Shown one piece after another: positions 25,996 through 35,858 of a stretch of 42,857 nucleotides of DNA. Numbering within the stretch: position 1 is the first letter of the stretch; every line of letters begins with the position of its first letter. A program made the position numbers and the translations under genes. Source of the DNA: Oxalobacteraceae bacterium (GTDB lineage: Bacteria; Pseudomonadota; Gammaproteobacteria; Burkholderiales; Burkholderiaceae_D); assembly GCA_021151485.1 (NCBI GenBank), contig JAGKXB010000019.1:1-42857 (forward strand). Reading direction: 5' to 3'. The notes under the pieces were generated by a model. That model did no database searches and was not told the origin of the DNA. It was given only the letters and a program-made list of their open reading frames with translations.

Positions 25996-27891
25996 TTACA
26001 ATTGCGACAATGTTTTCGAGAACTTTTCTGCCGATTGATAGCCTATAACACGTACGCTTTGAATTTCATTGCCCTGTTTATCAAAGAAAATAAGCGCTGG
26101 CGGACCAAACAAATTGAAACGTTTTAAGAGCACCTGATCGTCAGGATTATTTGCCGTAACATCAACCTGTAACAAGACGAGATTGGCTAATTGCGCCTTT
26201 ACACCAGCATCGGTGAAAGTAAATCGCTCCATTTCTTTACAAGATACGCACCAATCAGCATAAAAATCGAACGCTGCTATTTTCCCCTGTGACTTTGCTT
26301 GCGCAAGTGCGGCATCCAGTTCAGCACTCGATTTGATACGCGTGAATTTCACGGCATGCTCCTGTTTACCACTCAAGTGTGCCCACGGTGCCCACACATC
26401 ACGTCCACCAGTCGCCATACTAGCACCTTCCATCACGCCCAATATCAACAACATCACTCCCAGACCTTTAGCAATCCAAGCACGATCACGCAATAAAACA
26501 AAGCCATATCCCAATGCCAAACTTGCCCACGCCAACATTTGCAACCATATCGGGAATATGGATGAAACCAGCCACAAAGCCATGCCCAACATTAAAACGC
26601 CAAAGAATTGCTTAACCTTTTCCATCCATACACCAGCACGCGGCAATAAGGAACCGGCAGACAAGCCCACCAACAGCAGAGGCACGCTCATACCCATCGC
26701 CATGGCAAACAAAGCACTACCACCAATCAAAACATCGCGCGTTTGCCCAATGTAAATTAATGTACCAGCCAAAGGAGCGGCGACACAAGGTCCAACAATT
26801 AATGATGAAATCGCACCCATTGCGAAAACACCAAACACCTTACCAGCCGATTGCCTTTTTGCACTTTGCATTAATTTTGTTTGCAATGCTGATGGAAGTT
26901 GTAATTGATATACGCCAAACATCGATAAAGACAACCCAACCATCAAAAGTGCAAAGATTCCCAACACCCATGGATTTTGTAATGCAGCTGACAATCCTGT
27001 TCCTAACAAACCTGCAGTGACTCCCAAGCATGTATAAACCAATGCCATTCCCAATGAATAAGCCACAGACAATCCAAATGCACGTGAACGACTAGTTTTA
27101 GTGCCCTCACCCACAATCATGAAAGACAAAATCGGTACCATGGGTAACAAACATGGAGTTAACGACAAACCCAAACCCAATAACACGAACCAAGGCAAGA
27201 TTAAGTGAAGTTGACCACTTTGAAGCGTACTCGCAATTTTTCCTAATTCTGATTCAGGTAGCAAAGGTAATTGATCTGCCTGAGAGGTATGAGAAGCTTT
27301 AGGAGCCTGAGAGGATTGCGGAGACTGAGCAATCTGCGATATTTGAGGCCCGACATACTGTGTTTCTTGCTCAACATCGACATGACCAAAAGTCGCTTTA
27401 GTACGAGATGACGATAATGGCGTATTTTTATTTTGGTGCGTTGCTGAAATATCATTTTGCAAGCCAATTCCACCACTTTTAGGCCCAAATTTTGTTGTTG
27501 AGGTCATTGGTGGATAACACAAGCCTTTTTCAGCACACCCCTGGCCTGTTACATGTAAGACAAAATTTGCAGTAGACTCAACCGGTAAAGAAAGCGTCAC
27601 CGAATCGTGATAAATCTCAAGGTTTTTTTGGAAATTCTCATCAAACTTGATCTTTCCATCTGGGAAAACTGCCGTACCCAATTTAGCACCATCCACACTA
27701 AATTTAAAACGTTCACGATACATATAGTAGCCAGGAGCAATATCGTAACGAACAGTAATCGTCTTATCATCCAACATTTTTGCAGAAAACTTAAATGCCA
27801 GATTCGGGTCCAAGAACCCATCCTGCGATTGCGCAAATGATGAGAAAGCAGTAAACAAAAGCATCACACTGAAAAAAATATTGTAAAACAT
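25996..27891 (-). CDS. dsbD: Thiol:disulfide interchange protein DsbD
   Basis: Moves electrons from cytoplasmic thioredoxin to periplasmic DsbC/TlpA-like proteins. From the ATG at 27891 it has 631 residues, with a signal peptide (cut near SFA, residue 20). The alpha domain has Cys119 and Cys125 (GQGCAEKGLC). A long Ser/Gln/Lys-rich linker spans about residues 138-215. The central eight-helix domain has its redox Cys in SLTPCLLPM (Cys247) and VGPCVAAP. The C-terminal thioredoxin-like gamma domain has YADWCVSCKEME. An ATG 12 nt upstream (27903) is also in frame. dsbD, phrB and the PepSY gene are close enough to be one operon. Confidence 0.95.
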   Translation of the reverse strand: MFYNIFFSVMLLFTAFSSFAQSQDGFLDPNLAFKFSAKMLDDKTITVRYDIAPGYYMYRERFKFSVDGAKLGTAVFPDGKIKFDENFQKNLEIYHDSVTLSLPVESTANFVLHVTGQGCAEKGLCYPPMTSTTKFGPKSGGIGLQNDISATHQNKNTPLSSSRTKATFGHVDVEQETQYVGPQISQIAQSPQSSQAPKASHTSQADQLPLLPESELGKIASTLQSGQLHLILPWFVLLGLGLSLTPCLLPMVPILSFMIVGEGTKTSRSRAFGLSVAYSLGMALVYTCLGVTAGLLGTGLSAALQNPWVLGIFALLMVGLSLSMFGVYQLQLPSALQTKLMQSAKRQSAGKVFGVFAMGAISSLIVGPCVAAPLAGTLIYIGQTRDVLIGGSALFAMAMGMSVPLLLVGLSAGSLLPRAGVWMEKVKQFFGVLMLGMALWLVSSIFPIWLQMLAWASLALGYGFVLLRDRAWIAKGLGVMLLILGVMEGASMATGGRDVWAPWAHLSGKQEHAVKFTRIKSSAELDAALAQAKSQGKIAAFDFYADWCVSCKEMERFTFTDAGVKAQLANLVLLQVDVTANNPDDQVLLKRFNLFGPPALIFFDKQGNEIQSVRVIGYQSAEKFSKTLSQL

Positions 27892-27934
27892 GGCAATCCC
27901 CATCTTTTTATCACTTTTTACATCTCATTACGCT

Positions 27935-27980
27935 TCGCAAATAAAAAAAGCCAGGCTAACCTGGCTTTTTTTATTTGCGA
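27935..27980 (-). terminator. Strong terminator of the ribosomal cluster (after rplQ)
   Basis: A perfect 21-bp inverted repeat around a 4-nt CTAA loop. The GC core is GCCAGG/CCTGGC and the flanks are A7/T7 tracts. It lies 28 bp after rplQ and about 44 bp before the start of dsbD, so it ends the ribosomal transcript and insulates dsbD. Its symmetry allows function on both strands. Confidence 0.95.
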
Positions 27981-28007
27981 CGATAATATTACATACATTA
28001 TCAAAAA

Positions 28008-28403
28008 CTACTCTGCAACTGTTACTGTCGCTTCGTCAGAAATTTCGGGACGATCCAACAACTCAACATAAGCCATAGGAGCATTGTCACCAACGCGGAA
28101 ACCCATTTTTAAAATACGTAAATAACCACCATTACGATTGGCATAACGTGGTCCCAACTCATTAAACAATTTCAAAACCATTTCACGATCACGCAAGCGA
28201 TTAAATGCTAAACGCTTGTTAGCCAATGAATCTGTTTTTCCTAATGTCAAAATTGGTTCAATCACACGACGCAACTCTTTAGCCTTTGGCAATGTAGTTT
28301 TAATTGCTTCATGACGTAATAAAGAAACTGTCATATTACGCAACATAGCAAGACGATGTGAAGAAGTACGATTAAGTTTACGTAAACCGTGGCGATGACG
28401 CAT
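28008..28403 (-). CDS. rplQ: 50S ribosomal protein L17
   Basis: Large-subunit protein near the exit tunnel. The 131 residues start [17 protein letters not shown], the L17 signature, and contain [31 protein letters not shown] precedes the ATG at a good distance. It is the last gene of the alpha group. It is separated from rpoA by 161 bp that contain a terminator, and may have its own promoter (TTGATA at 28441, 17-bp spacing, AATAAT at 28418). Confidence 0.98.
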   Translation of the reverse strand: MRHRHGLRKLNRTSSHRLAMLRNMTVSLLRHEAIKTTLPKAKELRRVIEPILTLGKTDSLANKRLAFNRLRDREMVLKLFNELGPRYANRNGGYLRILKMGFRVGDNAPMAYVELLDRPEISDEATVTVAE

Positions 28404-28417
28404 AATGATTCCTTTAA

Positions 28418-28446
28418 ATTATTAATTAATCCAGCTCTTCTATCAA
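28418..28446 (-). promoter_or_regulatory. Candidate promoter for rplQ
   Basis: On the minus strand TTGATA (28441-28446; 5 of 6 matches) and AATAAT (28418-28423; 5 of 6) are spaced by 17 bp, close to the sigma-70 ideal. The start would be only about 8 nt before the rplQ ATG and would cut into its ribosome binding site, so it may instead be fortuitous AT-rich sequence. Confidence 0.3.
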
Positions 28447-28500
28447 TATTATTTCTATTACTTTTTGATATAAATATAGAAACGTATGCGGGCCGGTATT

Positions 28501-28548
28501 TTTATTTATATAAAAATGCTGAGCACATTAAAACAATGTGTTCAGCAT
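28501..28548 (-). terminator. Intrinsic terminator between rpoA and rplQ
   Basis: On the minus strand a 14-bp stem (ATGCTGAACACATT / AATGTGCTCAGCAT, one G-T pair) with a 5-nt loop is followed by TTTTATATAAATAAAAA. It lies 17 bp after the rpoA stop. The T-run is interrupted after four T, so it may be a partial terminator. Confidence 0.75.
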
Positions 28549-28564
28549 GATAATACAGATACGA

Positions 28565-29542
28565 TTATTTCTCCAAACCAGCTGGCGGCCAGTTTTCAAG
28601 CTTCATACCTAAAGTTAAACCTCGTGATGCAAGTACTTCCTTAATTTCATTCAAAGACTTACGACCTAAATTAGGTGTTTTGAGCAACTCATTTTCACTA
28701 CGTTGAATCAAATCACCAATGTAGTAAATATTCTCAGCTTTAAGGCAATTAGCAGAGCGCACTGTAAGCTCTAAATCATCTACAGGACGCAATAAAACAG
28801 GATCAATTACCGGAGCACGTGACGGAGCCTCTGCAGTTGATTCTGTTCCCTCTAAAGCAGCAAATACATTTAACTGATCAACCAATACACGTGCCGATTG
28901 ACGGATAGCTTCTTCTGGTGAAATAACGCCATTAGTCTCAATATTAATCACCAACTTATCCAAGTCCGTACGCTGCTCAACTCGTGCAGATTCGACAAAA
29001 TAAGAGACACGACGAACCGGGGAGAAAGAAGCATCTAGAATAATACGTCCTATTGTTTTGTTTGTATCCTCTGCCAATCGGCGAACGTTACCAGGTATAT
29101 AACCACGGCCTTTTTCAACCTTGATTTGCATATCCAACTTACCACCAGCTGTAAGATGTGCAATCACATGATCTGGATTAATTAATTCAACATCATGTGG
29201 CAAATCAATATCAGAAGCACGTACTTCGCCTTCACCCTCTTTTTTCAAAGTGAGAGTCACAGCATCACGATTATGTACTTTGAATACGACACCCTTCAGA
29301 TTTAACAACAGATCAACAACGTCTTCCTGTACACCATCAAGCGAAGAATATTCATGCACCACACCCGCAATAGCCACTTCTGTAGGAGCATAGCCAATCA
29401 TAGAAGAAAGCAATACTCGACGTAAAGCATTTCCTAACGTATGGCCATAACCACGCTCAAACGGCTCCATAGTAATTTTTGCATGGCCAGCAGCGAGCAT
29501 TTCAACATCAATAATACGTGGTTTTAACAAACTATTTTGCAT
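28565..29542 (-). CDS. rpoA: DNA-directed RNA polymerase subunit alpha
   Basis: Assembly scaffold and regulator-contact subunit of RNA polymerase. The 325 residues match the family. The N-terminal domain contains [20 protein letters not shown] and the dimer interface. The C-terminal domain (from about residue 245) has the UP-element-binding helix-hairpin-helix region ([21 protein letters not shown]). The gene follows rpsD by 97 bp. That spacer holds a perfect TATAAT on the coding strand (29592-29597) without a good -35. Confidence 0.98.
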   Translation of the reverse strand: MQNSLLKPRIIDVEMLAAGHAKITMEPFERGYGHTLGNALRRVLLSSMIGYAPTEVAIAGVVHEYSSLDGVQEDVVDLLLNLKGVVFKVHNRDAVTLTLKKEGEGEVRASDIDLPHDVELINPDHVIAHLTAGGKLDMQIKVEKGRGYIPGNVRRLAEDTNKTIGRIILDASFSPVRRVSYFVESARVEQRTDLDKLVINIETNGVISPEEAIRQSARVLVDQLNVFAALEGTESTAEAPSRAPVIDPVLLRPVDDLELTVRSANCLKAENIYYIGDLIQRSENELLKTPNLGRKSLNEIKEVLASRGLTLGMKLENWPPAGLEK

Positions 29543-29591
29543 GAGGCCCTCTTCAATACCCTCGGCTCATTACACCGATAAGGCTGATAGC

Positions 29592-29597
29592 ATTATA
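29592..29597 (-). promoter_or_regulatory. Isolated TATAAT upstream of rpoA
   Basis: A consensus -10 hexamer in the rpsD-rpoA spacer, about 50 bp before the rpoA start. No convincing -35 lies 16-18 bp upstream, so promoter activity is uncertain. Confidence 0.25.
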
Positions 29598-29639
29598 AGA
29601 ACTAACTTACCTACACATCAGATAAATAAGAAATTAAAA

Positions 29640-30263
29640 TTAACGTGAATACAACTCAACAATCAACGATTCATTAACATCATTAGCGAACTCTGAACGA
29701 TCAGGAACTGACTTCAAAGTGCCCTCCATTTTTTTACTATCCACAGCAACCCAAGAAGGCATACCAACCTGCTCTGCCAATGAAAGAGCCTCGACGATGC
29801 GTACTTGTTTTTTAGATTTCTCACGTACGGCAACTACATCACCAGGTTTAACTTGATAAGAAGCAATATTCACAACCACTGAATTAACTGTAAATGCCTT
29901 ATGACTGACCAACTGGCGAGCCTCAGCACGAGTAGAACCAAAGCCCATACGATATACAACATTGTCCAGGCGAGACTCTAACAATTTCAATAAATTCTCA
30001 CCTGTATTACCCTTACGGCGATCAGCTTCAGCAAAATAACGGCGGAACTGACGCTCTAAAATGCCGTACATGCGCTTTACCTTTTGCTTTTCCCTCAACT
30101 GATTACCATAATCAGAAGTACGAGCACCCGATTTCACACCATGTTGCCCAGGCTTTACATCAAGCTTACATTTAGAATCAAGCGAACGACGCCCGCTTTT
30201 CAAAAACAAATCAGTACCTTCACGACGAGAAAGCTTTGCTTTCGGTCCAATATAACGTGCCAC
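29640..30263 (-). CDS. rpsD: 30S ribosomal protein S4
   Basis: Primary 16S rRNA-binding protein that starts assembly of the small-subunit body. In many bacteria it also represses the alpha operon. The 207 residues start [18 protein letters not shown] and contain the S4 domain ([26 protein letters not shown]). It is the zinc-free form, since the N-terminal Cys cluster is lacking. The start codon is GTG at 30263 with AAAAGGA upstream. A 155-bp spacer with a terminator separates it from rpsK. Confidence 0.98.
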   Translation of the reverse strand: MARYIGPKAKLSRREGTDLFLKSGRRSLDSKCKLDVKPGQHGVKSGARTSDYGNQLREKQKVKRMYGILERQFRRYFAEADRRKGNTGENLLKLLESRLDNVVYRMGFGSTRAEARQLVSHKAFTVNSVVVNIASYQVKPGDVVAVREKSKKQVRIVEALSLAEQVGMPSWVAVDSKKMEGTLKSVPDRSEFANDVNESLIVELYSR

Positions 30264-30335
30264 AATAATTCCTTTTAATTAAAATTACATTTCAACAAAT
30301 GAACCACATATAAAGTGGAAAAATGTTAAATGCTA

Positions 30336-30365
30336 GTCTGACTTATTAAGTATTTACAATCAGAC
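30336..30365 (-). promoter_or_regulatory. Leader hairpin upstream of rpsD
   Basis: GTCTGA (30336-30341) and TCAGAC (30360-30365) can pair, with a smaller ACTT/AAGT repeat inside. It lies between the rpsK terminator and rpsD, in the rpsD leader. It could be an S4 target, but no known S4 pseudoknot pattern is recognised. Confidence 0.3.
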
Positions 30366-30380
30366 GGTGGTCTTCAGAAC

Positions 30381-30404
30381 AAAAACCCGCCATTTTTTGG
30401 CGGG
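30381..30404 (-). terminator. Intrinsic terminator between rpsK and rpsD
   Basis: On the minus strand CCCGCCA-AAAAA-TGGCGGG (7-bp stem with a GC-rich base) is followed by TTTTTGTT. It lies 14 bp after the rpsK stop. The form is canonical, and its place inside the alpha operon is notable. Confidence 0.85.
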
Positions 30405-30418
30405 CAATAAAAAACATT

Positions 30419-30823
30419 TTAAATACGACGACGCTTCGGCGGACGACAACCATTATGAGGCACCGGAGTAACATCCTGAATCTGTGCAATCTTTATTCCT
30501 AGACTATTTAAAGCACGAACCGCGGATTCACGACCTGGTCCTGGTCCCTTAATACGAACCTCTAAATTTTTAACACCACATTCAATTGCAACTCTTCCAG
30601 CAGCCTCAGCAGCCACTTGCGCAGCAAATGGAGTAGATTTGCGTGACCCTTTAAAACCAGCCCCACCTGAAGTCGCCCAAGAAAGTGCATTACCCTGACG
30701 ATCAGTAATTGTGACGATAGTGTTATTAAACGATGCATGAACATGCGCTATACCTTCAGCAACATTTTTTTTAACTTTCTTACGCACGCGTGCTGAAGCA
30801 GAATTGTTTTGTGCCTTTGCCAT
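30419..30823 (-). CDS. rpsK: 30S ribosomal protein S11
   Basis: Platform protein of the small subunit, near the mRNA exit. The 134 residues contain [24 protein letters not shown] and the C-terminal [18 protein letters not shown] motif typical of S11. It lies 42 bp after rpsM, and a terminator follows directly. Confidence 0.98.
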   Translation of the reverse strand: MAKAQNNSASARVRKKVKKNVAEGIAHVHASFNNTIVTITDRQGNALSWATSGGAGFKGSRKSTPFAAQVAAEAAGRVAIECGVKNLEVRIKGPGPGRESAVRALNSLGIKIAQIQDVTPVPHNGCRPPKRRRI

Positions 30824-30865
30824 AATAATTTCCCAAATTACAAAAATGAAGCAATCATTTTCATA

Positions 30866-31231
30866 TTATTTTTTAAGTGATTGCGCAGCCTTACGAGGCC
30901 CTTTACGAGTACGAGCATTGGTGCGAGTACGTTGGCCACGGCAAGGCAATCCTTTGCGATGGCGCATACCACGATAACAACCCAAGTCCATTAAACGCTT
31001 AATACTTATAGATACTTCGCGACGCAAATCACCCTCAACAACAAATTTAGCGACTTCATCACGCAATTTTTCCAAATCACCATCATCCAAATCTTTAATC
31101 TTTTTGGTAGACAGAACCCCTGCTTTGACACAAATCTCCTGCGCCCTTGGACGACCAATACCATAAATGGCTGTTAAACCAATAACGGTATGTTGATGAT
31201 TTGGTATATTTACCCCTGCAATACGTGCCAT
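30866..31231 (-). CDS. rpsM: 30S ribosomal protein S13
   Basis: Head protein of the small subunit that contacts the P-site tRNA and L5. The 121 residues start [14 protein letters not shown] and contain the [19 protein letters not shown] signature. It is the first gene of the alpha group, 29 bp after rpmJ. Confidence 0.98.
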   Translation of the reverse strand: MARIAGVNIPNHQHTVIGLTAIYGIGRPRAQEICVKAGVLSTKKIKDLDDGDLEKLRDEVAKFVVEGDLRREVSISIKRLMDLGCYRGMRHRKGLPCRGQRTRTNARTRKGPRKAAQSLKK

Positions 31232-31260
31232 TCGTTATTCCCCAATAAATAACGTTAATA

Positions 31261-31374
31261 TTAACCCTGACGCTGCTTGTGACGAGATTCTATGCATATC
31301 ACACGAACCACACCCTTGCGCTTAATAATTTTACAGTTACGACAAATACGCTTAACTGACGCGAGAACTTTCAT
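31261..31374 (-). CDS. rpmJ: 50S ribosomal protein L36
   Basis: A 37-residue protein: [20 protein letters not shown], then [17 protein letters not shown]. It is the zinc-binding form with Cys11, Cys14, Cys27 and His32. The gene is short but unmistakable by sequence and place between infA and rpsM. Confidence 0.97.
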   Translation of the reverse strand: MKVLASVKRICRNCKIIKRKGVVRVICIESRHKQRQG

Positions 31375-31423
31375 TATTTTCTCTTTCTTTCACTTCATAG
31401 TTTATTAATCTACAGCAAATAGA

Positions 31424-31642
31424 TTACTTGGTACGAAAAACTATTCGAGCACGAGTCAGATCATAAGGTGTCAACTCCACCGTCACCTTATCCCCCGGAA
31501 GAATACGAATATAATTCATCCGCATTTTACCAGAAATATGACCAAGTACTGTGTGGCCATTCTCCAACTTCACTCGAAACGTTGCATTAGGAAGATTTTC
31601 TAAAATCTCCCCCTGCATTTGGATAACATCGTCTTTTGCCAT
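31424..31642 (-). CDS. infA: Translation initiation factor IF-1
   Basis: A 72-residue OB-fold protein that occupies the A site during initiation. The start ATG at 31642 gives the typical [15 protein letters not shown], and the family core [20 protein letters not shown] is intact. An open frame extends 31 codons upstream into secY but lacks family character. The gene lies 22 bp after secY and before rpmJ, as in most proteobacteria. Confidence 0.97.
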   Translation of the reverse strand: MAKDDVIQMQGEILENLPNATFRVKLENGHTVLGHISGKMRMNYIRILPGDKVTVELTPYDLTRARIVFRTK

Positions 31643-31664
31643 TTTACCTACTATCTTTGAACAC

Positions 31665-32999
31665 CTAGCGTGCAGAAATTCCAGCTTTAAAATTTGCTTT
31701 ACGAAGCAATGATTCATATTGCTGAGACATAACATAATTCTGAACTTGCGCCATAAAATCCATGGTTACAACCACGATAATCAATAAAGATGTTCCACCA
31801 AAATAAAAAGGTACTTTCCACTTCGCTATTAAAAACTCTGGCAACAAACAAACTAAAGTTATATAAATTGCACCCACCAGTGTCAAACGCATTAATATTT
31901 TATCCACATAACGAGCAGTTTGATCGCCAGGCCTAACACCAGGAACAAACGCACCACTCTTCTTTAGGTTATCAGCCGTTTCCTTACTATTAAAAACAAG
32001 TGCAGTATAAAAAAAGCAAAAGAATATAATAGCAATAGCATACAGTAGAGCATGCACTGGCTCACCTGGTGCCAATGAAGCAGACAATTCCCTCAAAAAT
32101 ATCACAAACATATTCTCAACCGAAACACCAGAAGAGAACCAGCTGACGATTGTAGCAGGAAATAAAATAATAGACGAAGCGAAAATAGGAGGAATCACAC
32201 CAGCCATATTCAACTTCAAAGGAAGATGACTGCTTTGACCGCCATATATTTTATTACCCACTTGGCGCTTGGCATAATTCACCAATATTTTTCTTTGTCC
32301 ACGCTCAATAAATATCACAAAAAAAGTAACAAAAACAATAATCAAACATATCAAGAATGAGGAAACTACACTCATGGAGCCAGTACGAACCAATTCAAAC
32401 AAACCTGCCAACGCACCAGGCAAGCCAGCAACGATACCAGAAAAAATAATTATAGATATTCCATTCCCAAGACCACGTTCAGTAATTTGCTCACCAAGCC
32501 ACATCAAAAACATTGTACCAGTTAACAAAGTTACAACCGTCACAAAACGAAAAGAAAACCCAGGATCTAACACTAAGCCAACTTGTGACTCCAGTGCAAT
32601 TGCTATTCCGAAAGCTTGAAACAAAGCCAAAACTAAAGTTCCATAACGGGTATATTGGGTCATTTTCCTACGACCAAACTCACCCTCTTTTTTTAAGGCC
32701 TCTATTTTAGGAGAAACGACAGAGGCCAACTGCATAATAATTGATGCGGAAATATAGGGCATTATCCCAAGCGCAAAAACAGTGAATCGCGATAACGCCC
32801 CTCCAGAAAACATATTAAACATACCCAATATACCACCCTGGTTTTGTTTAAATAAATTAGAAAGCTGGAGCGAATCGATACCAGGGACTGGAATGTGTGC
32901 ACCAATGCGATATACCACTAAGGCGGCCAACAAAAACCACAACCGCGACCAAGGAAAACCGGTTGCAGTTTTTTTTGACAATTTTGAATTAATTACCAA
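31665..32999 (-). CDS. secY: Protein translocase subunit SecY
   Basis: Central pore of the SecYEG translocon in the inner membrane. It has 444 residues and ten hydrophobic helices. Conserved parts are [12 protein letters not shown], the [22 protein letters not shown] plug/helix region, [14 protein letters not shown] [11 protein letters not shown] and [12 protein letters not shown]. The frame begins directly after a TAA, and the only start giving the family N-terminus is TTG at 32999 with GGGG 6 nt upstream. No in-frame ATG exists near the start. It lies 32 bp after rplO. Confidence 0.97.
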   Translation of the reverse strand: MVINSKLSKKTATGFPWSRLWFLLAALVVYRIGAHIPVPGIDSLQLSNLFKQNQGGILGMFNMFSGGALSRFTVFALGIMPYISASIIMQLASVVSPKIEALKKEGEFGRRKMTQYTRYGTLVLALFQAFGIAIALESQVGLVLDPGFSFRFVTVVTLLTGTMFLMWLGEQITERGLGNGISIIIFSGIVAGLPGALAGLFELVRTGSMSVVSSFLICLIIVFVTFFVIFIERGQRKILVNYAKRQVGNKIYGGQSSHLPLKLNMAGVIPPIFASSIILFPATIVSWFSSGVSVENMFVIFLRELSASLAPGEPVHALLYAIAIIFFCFFYTALVFNSKETADNLKKSGAFVPGVRPGDQTARYVDKILMRLTLVGAIYITLVCLLPEFLIAKWKVPFYFGGTSLLIIVVVTMDFMAQVQNYVMSQQYESLLRKANFKAGISAR

Positions 33000-33031
33000 T
33001 TAAGACCCCGATCAAGTCACTCGAAAATAAG

Positions 33032-33463
33032 TTAAGCAACTGAACCACCAAGTGCTTCTATTGCAGCTTTAGCACCTTTAGTAACCGCCAAACCTTTTAA
33101 AGTCACTTTTTTACTAATCTCACCTGACAAAATCACACGAACATTTTTTGAAGAAACAGACAAAAATCCGGCCTGCTTTAAAACAAAAATATCAATCTCG
33201 GCAACAGGCATTTTTTCCAAATCAGACAAACGAATCTCAGCTCTATACGAAGATGAAAGAGATTTAAATCCTCGCTTAGGAAGTCTACGCTGCATGGGCA
33301 TTTGTCCACCTTCGAAGCCTACTTTATGAAAACCACCTGAGCGAGACTTTTGCCCTTTATGACCACGACCAGCAGTTTTCCCCAAACCGGACCCAATACC
33401 ACGCCCAACACGACGTTTCGAATGTTTAGCACCAACTGCCGGTTGAATTGTATTTAATTCCAT
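33032..33463 (-). CDS. rplO: 50S ribosomal protein L15
   Basis: Late-assembly large-subunit protein. From the ATG at 33463 it has 143 residues and starts [20 protein letters not shown]. The Gly/Lys/Arg-rich segment [19 protein letters not shown] is the L15 signature. It lies 26 bp after rpmD and 32 bp before secY. Confidence 0.97.
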   Translation of the reverse strand: MELNTIQPAVGAKHSKRRVGRGIGSGLGKTAGRGHKGQKSRSGGFHKVGFEGGQMPMQRRLPKRGFKSLSSSYRAEIRLSDLEKMPVAEIDIFVLKQAGFLSVSSKNVRVILSGEISKKVTLKGLAVTKGAKAAIEALGGSVA

Positions 33464-33489
33464 ATTTATCTCACTACTAAACAACAAAT

Positions 33490-33666
33490 TTACGCAATCA
33501 CTTTTACGAGATACGATACTTTGTTAATCATACCGCGTACCGAAGGAGTATCCTGCAATTCAGAAACCGAATTAACACGACGCAAACCAAGTCCTTTAAC
33601 AGTTGCACGATGCGTCGCACGCGTACCTATCAAACCTTTGACTAATGTAACTTTAATTGTACCCAT
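33490..33666 (-). CDS. rpmD: 50S ribosomal protein L30
   Basis: A 58-residue protein: [20 protein letters not shown] with a later [20 protein letters not shown] core, the L30 signature. Two consecutive ATGs exist (33669 and 33666). I chose 33666 because AGAGGA lies at a better distance (7 nt). The gene is short but clear by sequence and place between rpsE and rplO. Confidence 0.95.
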   Translation of the reverse strand: MGTIKVTLVKGLIGTRATHRATVKGLGLRRVNSVSELQDTPSVRGMINKVSYLVKVIA

Positions 33667-33683
33667 CATACTTTCCTCTTACC

Positions 33684-34202
33684 TCAATCAAAAATTTCCT
33701 CAACAGACTTACCTCGTTTAGCCGCAATCTCAGCAGGGGCGCTCATTTTTGACAAACCATTTAAGGTTGCACGAACCATATTATACGGATTGCTAGAACC
33801 AGTAGACTTAGCCACCACATCTGTAACGCCCATAACCTCAAAAATTGCACGCATAGCACCTCCGGCAATTACACCAGCACCTTCCTTGGCAGGACTCATC
33901 AAAACTTGAGACGCACCATGTTTTCCGACAACAGTATGCTGCAAAGTACCATTCTTTAAAGATACTTTAACCATATTACGACGCGCCTCTTCCATGGCTT
34001 TTTGCACAGCGACAGGCACTTCTTTTGACTTACCCTTTCCCATACCGATTCGACCATCACCATCACCGACAACAGTCAAGGCCGCGAAACCCATTATACG
34101 TCCGCCTTTTACTACTTTGGTGACTCTATTAATCGCAATCATTTTCTCGCGCAGACCATCATCTGGCTTGTCACTTTGCGTTTTTGCTTGCATTTTTGCC
34201 AT
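33684..34202 (-). CDS. rpsE: 30S ribosomal protein S5
   Basis: Small-subunit protein involved in decoding accuracy and mRNA unwinding. The 172 residues contain the double-stranded-RNA-like domain ([17 protein letters not shown]) and the C-terminal [19 protein letters not shown] motif. It lies 12 bp after rplR. Confidence 0.98.
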   Translation of the reverse strand: MAKMQAKTQSDKPDDGLREKMIAINRVTKVVKGGRIMGFAALTVVGDGDGRIGMGKGKSKEVPVAVQKAMEEARRNMVKVSLKNGTLQHTVVGKHGASQVLMSPAKEGAGVIAGGAMRAIFEVMGVTDVVAKSTGSSNPYNMVRATLNGLSKMSAPAEIAAKRGKSVEEIFD

Positions 34203-34214
34203 GACAATTCTTTC

Positions 34215-34577
34215 TTAAAACTTCAAACCAGCTTCACGCGCAGCTTCCGCCAACGCCTTCACTCGACCGTGGTAACGAAATCCGGAACGATCAAACGCAA
34301 CCTCAACTATTCCAGCCTTCAACGCTTTCTGGGCAACCCGTTTACCAATCAATGAGGCAGCCGCAATATTTCCACCCTTACCAGATTTATTTACCAGTTC
34401 CAACCTAACATCCGCTTCTAAAGTGGAGGCAGAAACGAGAATCTTCGAATCTGGACTGATCAAATTTGCATAAATATGCAAATTAGTGCGATGGACGCAA
34501 AGGCGATTTACCTTTAATTCAGCGATTTTTGCACGGGTTTGACGTCCTCGACGCAATCGTGATTGTTTTTTATCCAT
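34215..34577 (-). CDS. rplR: 50S ribosomal protein L18
   Basis: 5S rRNA-binding protein of the central protuberance. From the ATG at 34577 it has 120 residues, starts [18 protein letters not shown], and ends with the [17 protein letters not shown] motif of the family. An upstream in-frame TTG is not needed. It lies 15 bp after rplF. Confidence 0.97.
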   Translation of the reverse strand: MDKKQSRLRRGRQTRAKIAELKVNRLCVHRTNLHIYANLISPDSKILVSASTLEADVRLELVNKSGKGGNIAAASLIGKRVAQKALKAGIVEVAFDRSGFRYHGRVKALAEAAREAGLKF

Positions 34578-34592
34578 AATCAGCAACCTTTA

Positions 34593-35126
34593 TTACTTCT
34601 TCTTAGTTTCTTTAATTTTTACCACTTCGTCTGAATAACGAACACCCTTACCTTTATACGGCTCCGGCTTACGGTAAGAACGAACCTCAGCAGCAACTTG
34701 CCCTACCTTTTGCTTATCAATCCCTTTAATTAGAATTTCTGTCGGCGTTACCGCATCACACTTTACACCCTCCGGCATTTGATGGACTACTGGATGGGAA
34801 AAACCCAGAGACAAATTCAACTTATCGCCTTGCACTTGCGCTTTATACCCAACACCAACCAAAGTAAGCTTTCTTTCAAAACCTTTTGTAACACCAATCA
34901 ACATATTATTGATCAGTGCACGAAGCGTACCCGACATCGCATTTGCTTCACGACTATCACTCAAAACAATAAAACTTAAAACCCCACTATTATTTTCAAT
35001 TTTAACTAAATCACTTAACTCTTGACTAAGAGAGCCCAATGGACCTTTTATCGTAATTAAAATCGATGTAATCGTGACCTCAGCACCAACAGGCAATACT
35101 ATCGGCATTTTAGCTACTCGAGACAT
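34593..35126 (-). CDS. rplF: 50S ribosomal protein L6
   Basis: Binds 23S rRNA near the factor-binding site. The 177 residues show the two L6 repeats, [22 protein letters not shown] and the C-terminal [13 protein letters not shown] signature. It lies 10 bp after rpsH. Confidence 0.98.
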   Translation of the reverse strand: MSRVAKMPIVLPVGAEVTITSILITIKGPLGSLSQELSDLVKIENNSGVLSFIVLSDSREANAMSGTLRALINNMLIGVTKGFERKLTLVGVGYKAQVQGDKLNLSLGFSHPVVHQMPEGVKCDAVTPTEILIKGIDKQKVGQVAAEVRSYRKPEPYKGKGVRYSDEVVKIKETKKK

Positions 35127-35136
35127 TTTTCACTCC

Positions 35137-35532
35137 TTAGGCGACGTAGCAAATAACTTCACCACCAACACCGGTTGCGCGTGCTTTGCGATCTGTCATA
35201 ACACCTTTAGGAGTGGAAACAATTGCCACACCCAAACCATTCATAACACTTGGAATCTCATCTTTTCCTTTGTACACACGCAACCCAGGACGAGATACAC
35301 GCTCCAAACGCTCAATAACAGGACGACCAACATAATACTTCAAAGCAATCTTAAGCTCTGCTTTATCAGCCACTGTCACAACCATAAAATCTTCAATATA
35401 GCCCTCGTTTTTTAAAACATCAGCAATAGCAATCTTTATTTTCGAAGATGGCATTATCACCGTAGTTTTTTGAACCACTTGGGCATTACGTATACGAGTT
35501 AACATATCGGCGATAGGATCGCTCATACTCAT
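35137..35532 (-). CDS. rpsH: 30S ribosomal protein S8
   Basis: Primary binder of the central domain of 16S rRNA. In E. coli it is the repressor of the spc operon, acting at the rplE start. The 131 residues begin [18 protein letters not shown] and end with the [20 protein letters not shown] motif. An ATG two codons later is also possible. It lies 13 bp after rpsN. Confidence 0.98.
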   Translation of the reverse strand: MSMSDPIADMLTRIRNAQVVQKTTVIMPSSKIKIAIADVLKNEGYIEDFMVVTVADKAELKIALKYYVGRPVIERLERVSRPGLRVYKGKDEIPSVMNGLGVAIVSTPKGVMTDRKARATGVGGEVICYVA

Positions 35533-35545
35533 TGCATATCTCCCA

Positions 35546-35851
35546 CTACCAGCTTGCTTTTGTCATACCCGGAATTTCACCACGCATGGCTATTTCACGG
35601 AGCTTAGTGCGGCCCAAACCGAATTTACGGAAAGTACCACGAGGACGACCAGTTATCACACACCTATTACGCTGACGCGTTGGATTTGCATTTCGCGGCA
35701 AAGCCTGAAGCTTGAGACGAGCAGAATAACGCTCATCCTCAGACCTAGCCTGATCATCAATAATAGTTTTCAACTCGGCGCGCTTATCAGCATATTTTTT
35801 TACCAAATCTGCACGCTTTTGTTCACGGTTAATCAGTGCCAATTTTGCCAT
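35546..35851 (-). CDS. rpsN: 30S ribosomal protein S14
   Basis: Small-subunit head protein. From the ATG at 35851 (GAGGT just upstream) it has 101 residues, starts [13 protein letters not shown], and contains [20 protein letters not shown]. It is the long, zinc-independent form without the CxxC pairs. It starts 7 nt after the end of rplE. Confidence 0.97.
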   Translation of the reverse strand: MAKLALINREQKRADLVKKYADKRAELKTIIDDQARSEDERYSARLKLQALPRNANPTRQRNRCVITGRPRGTFRKFGLGRTKLREIAMRGEIPGMTKASW

Positions 35852-35858
35852 GGCGACC

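Noticed and set aside
31643..31735. Upstream extension of infA
   Set aside because: It overlaps the 3' end of secY, and the usual IF-1 start MAKDD lies at 31642.
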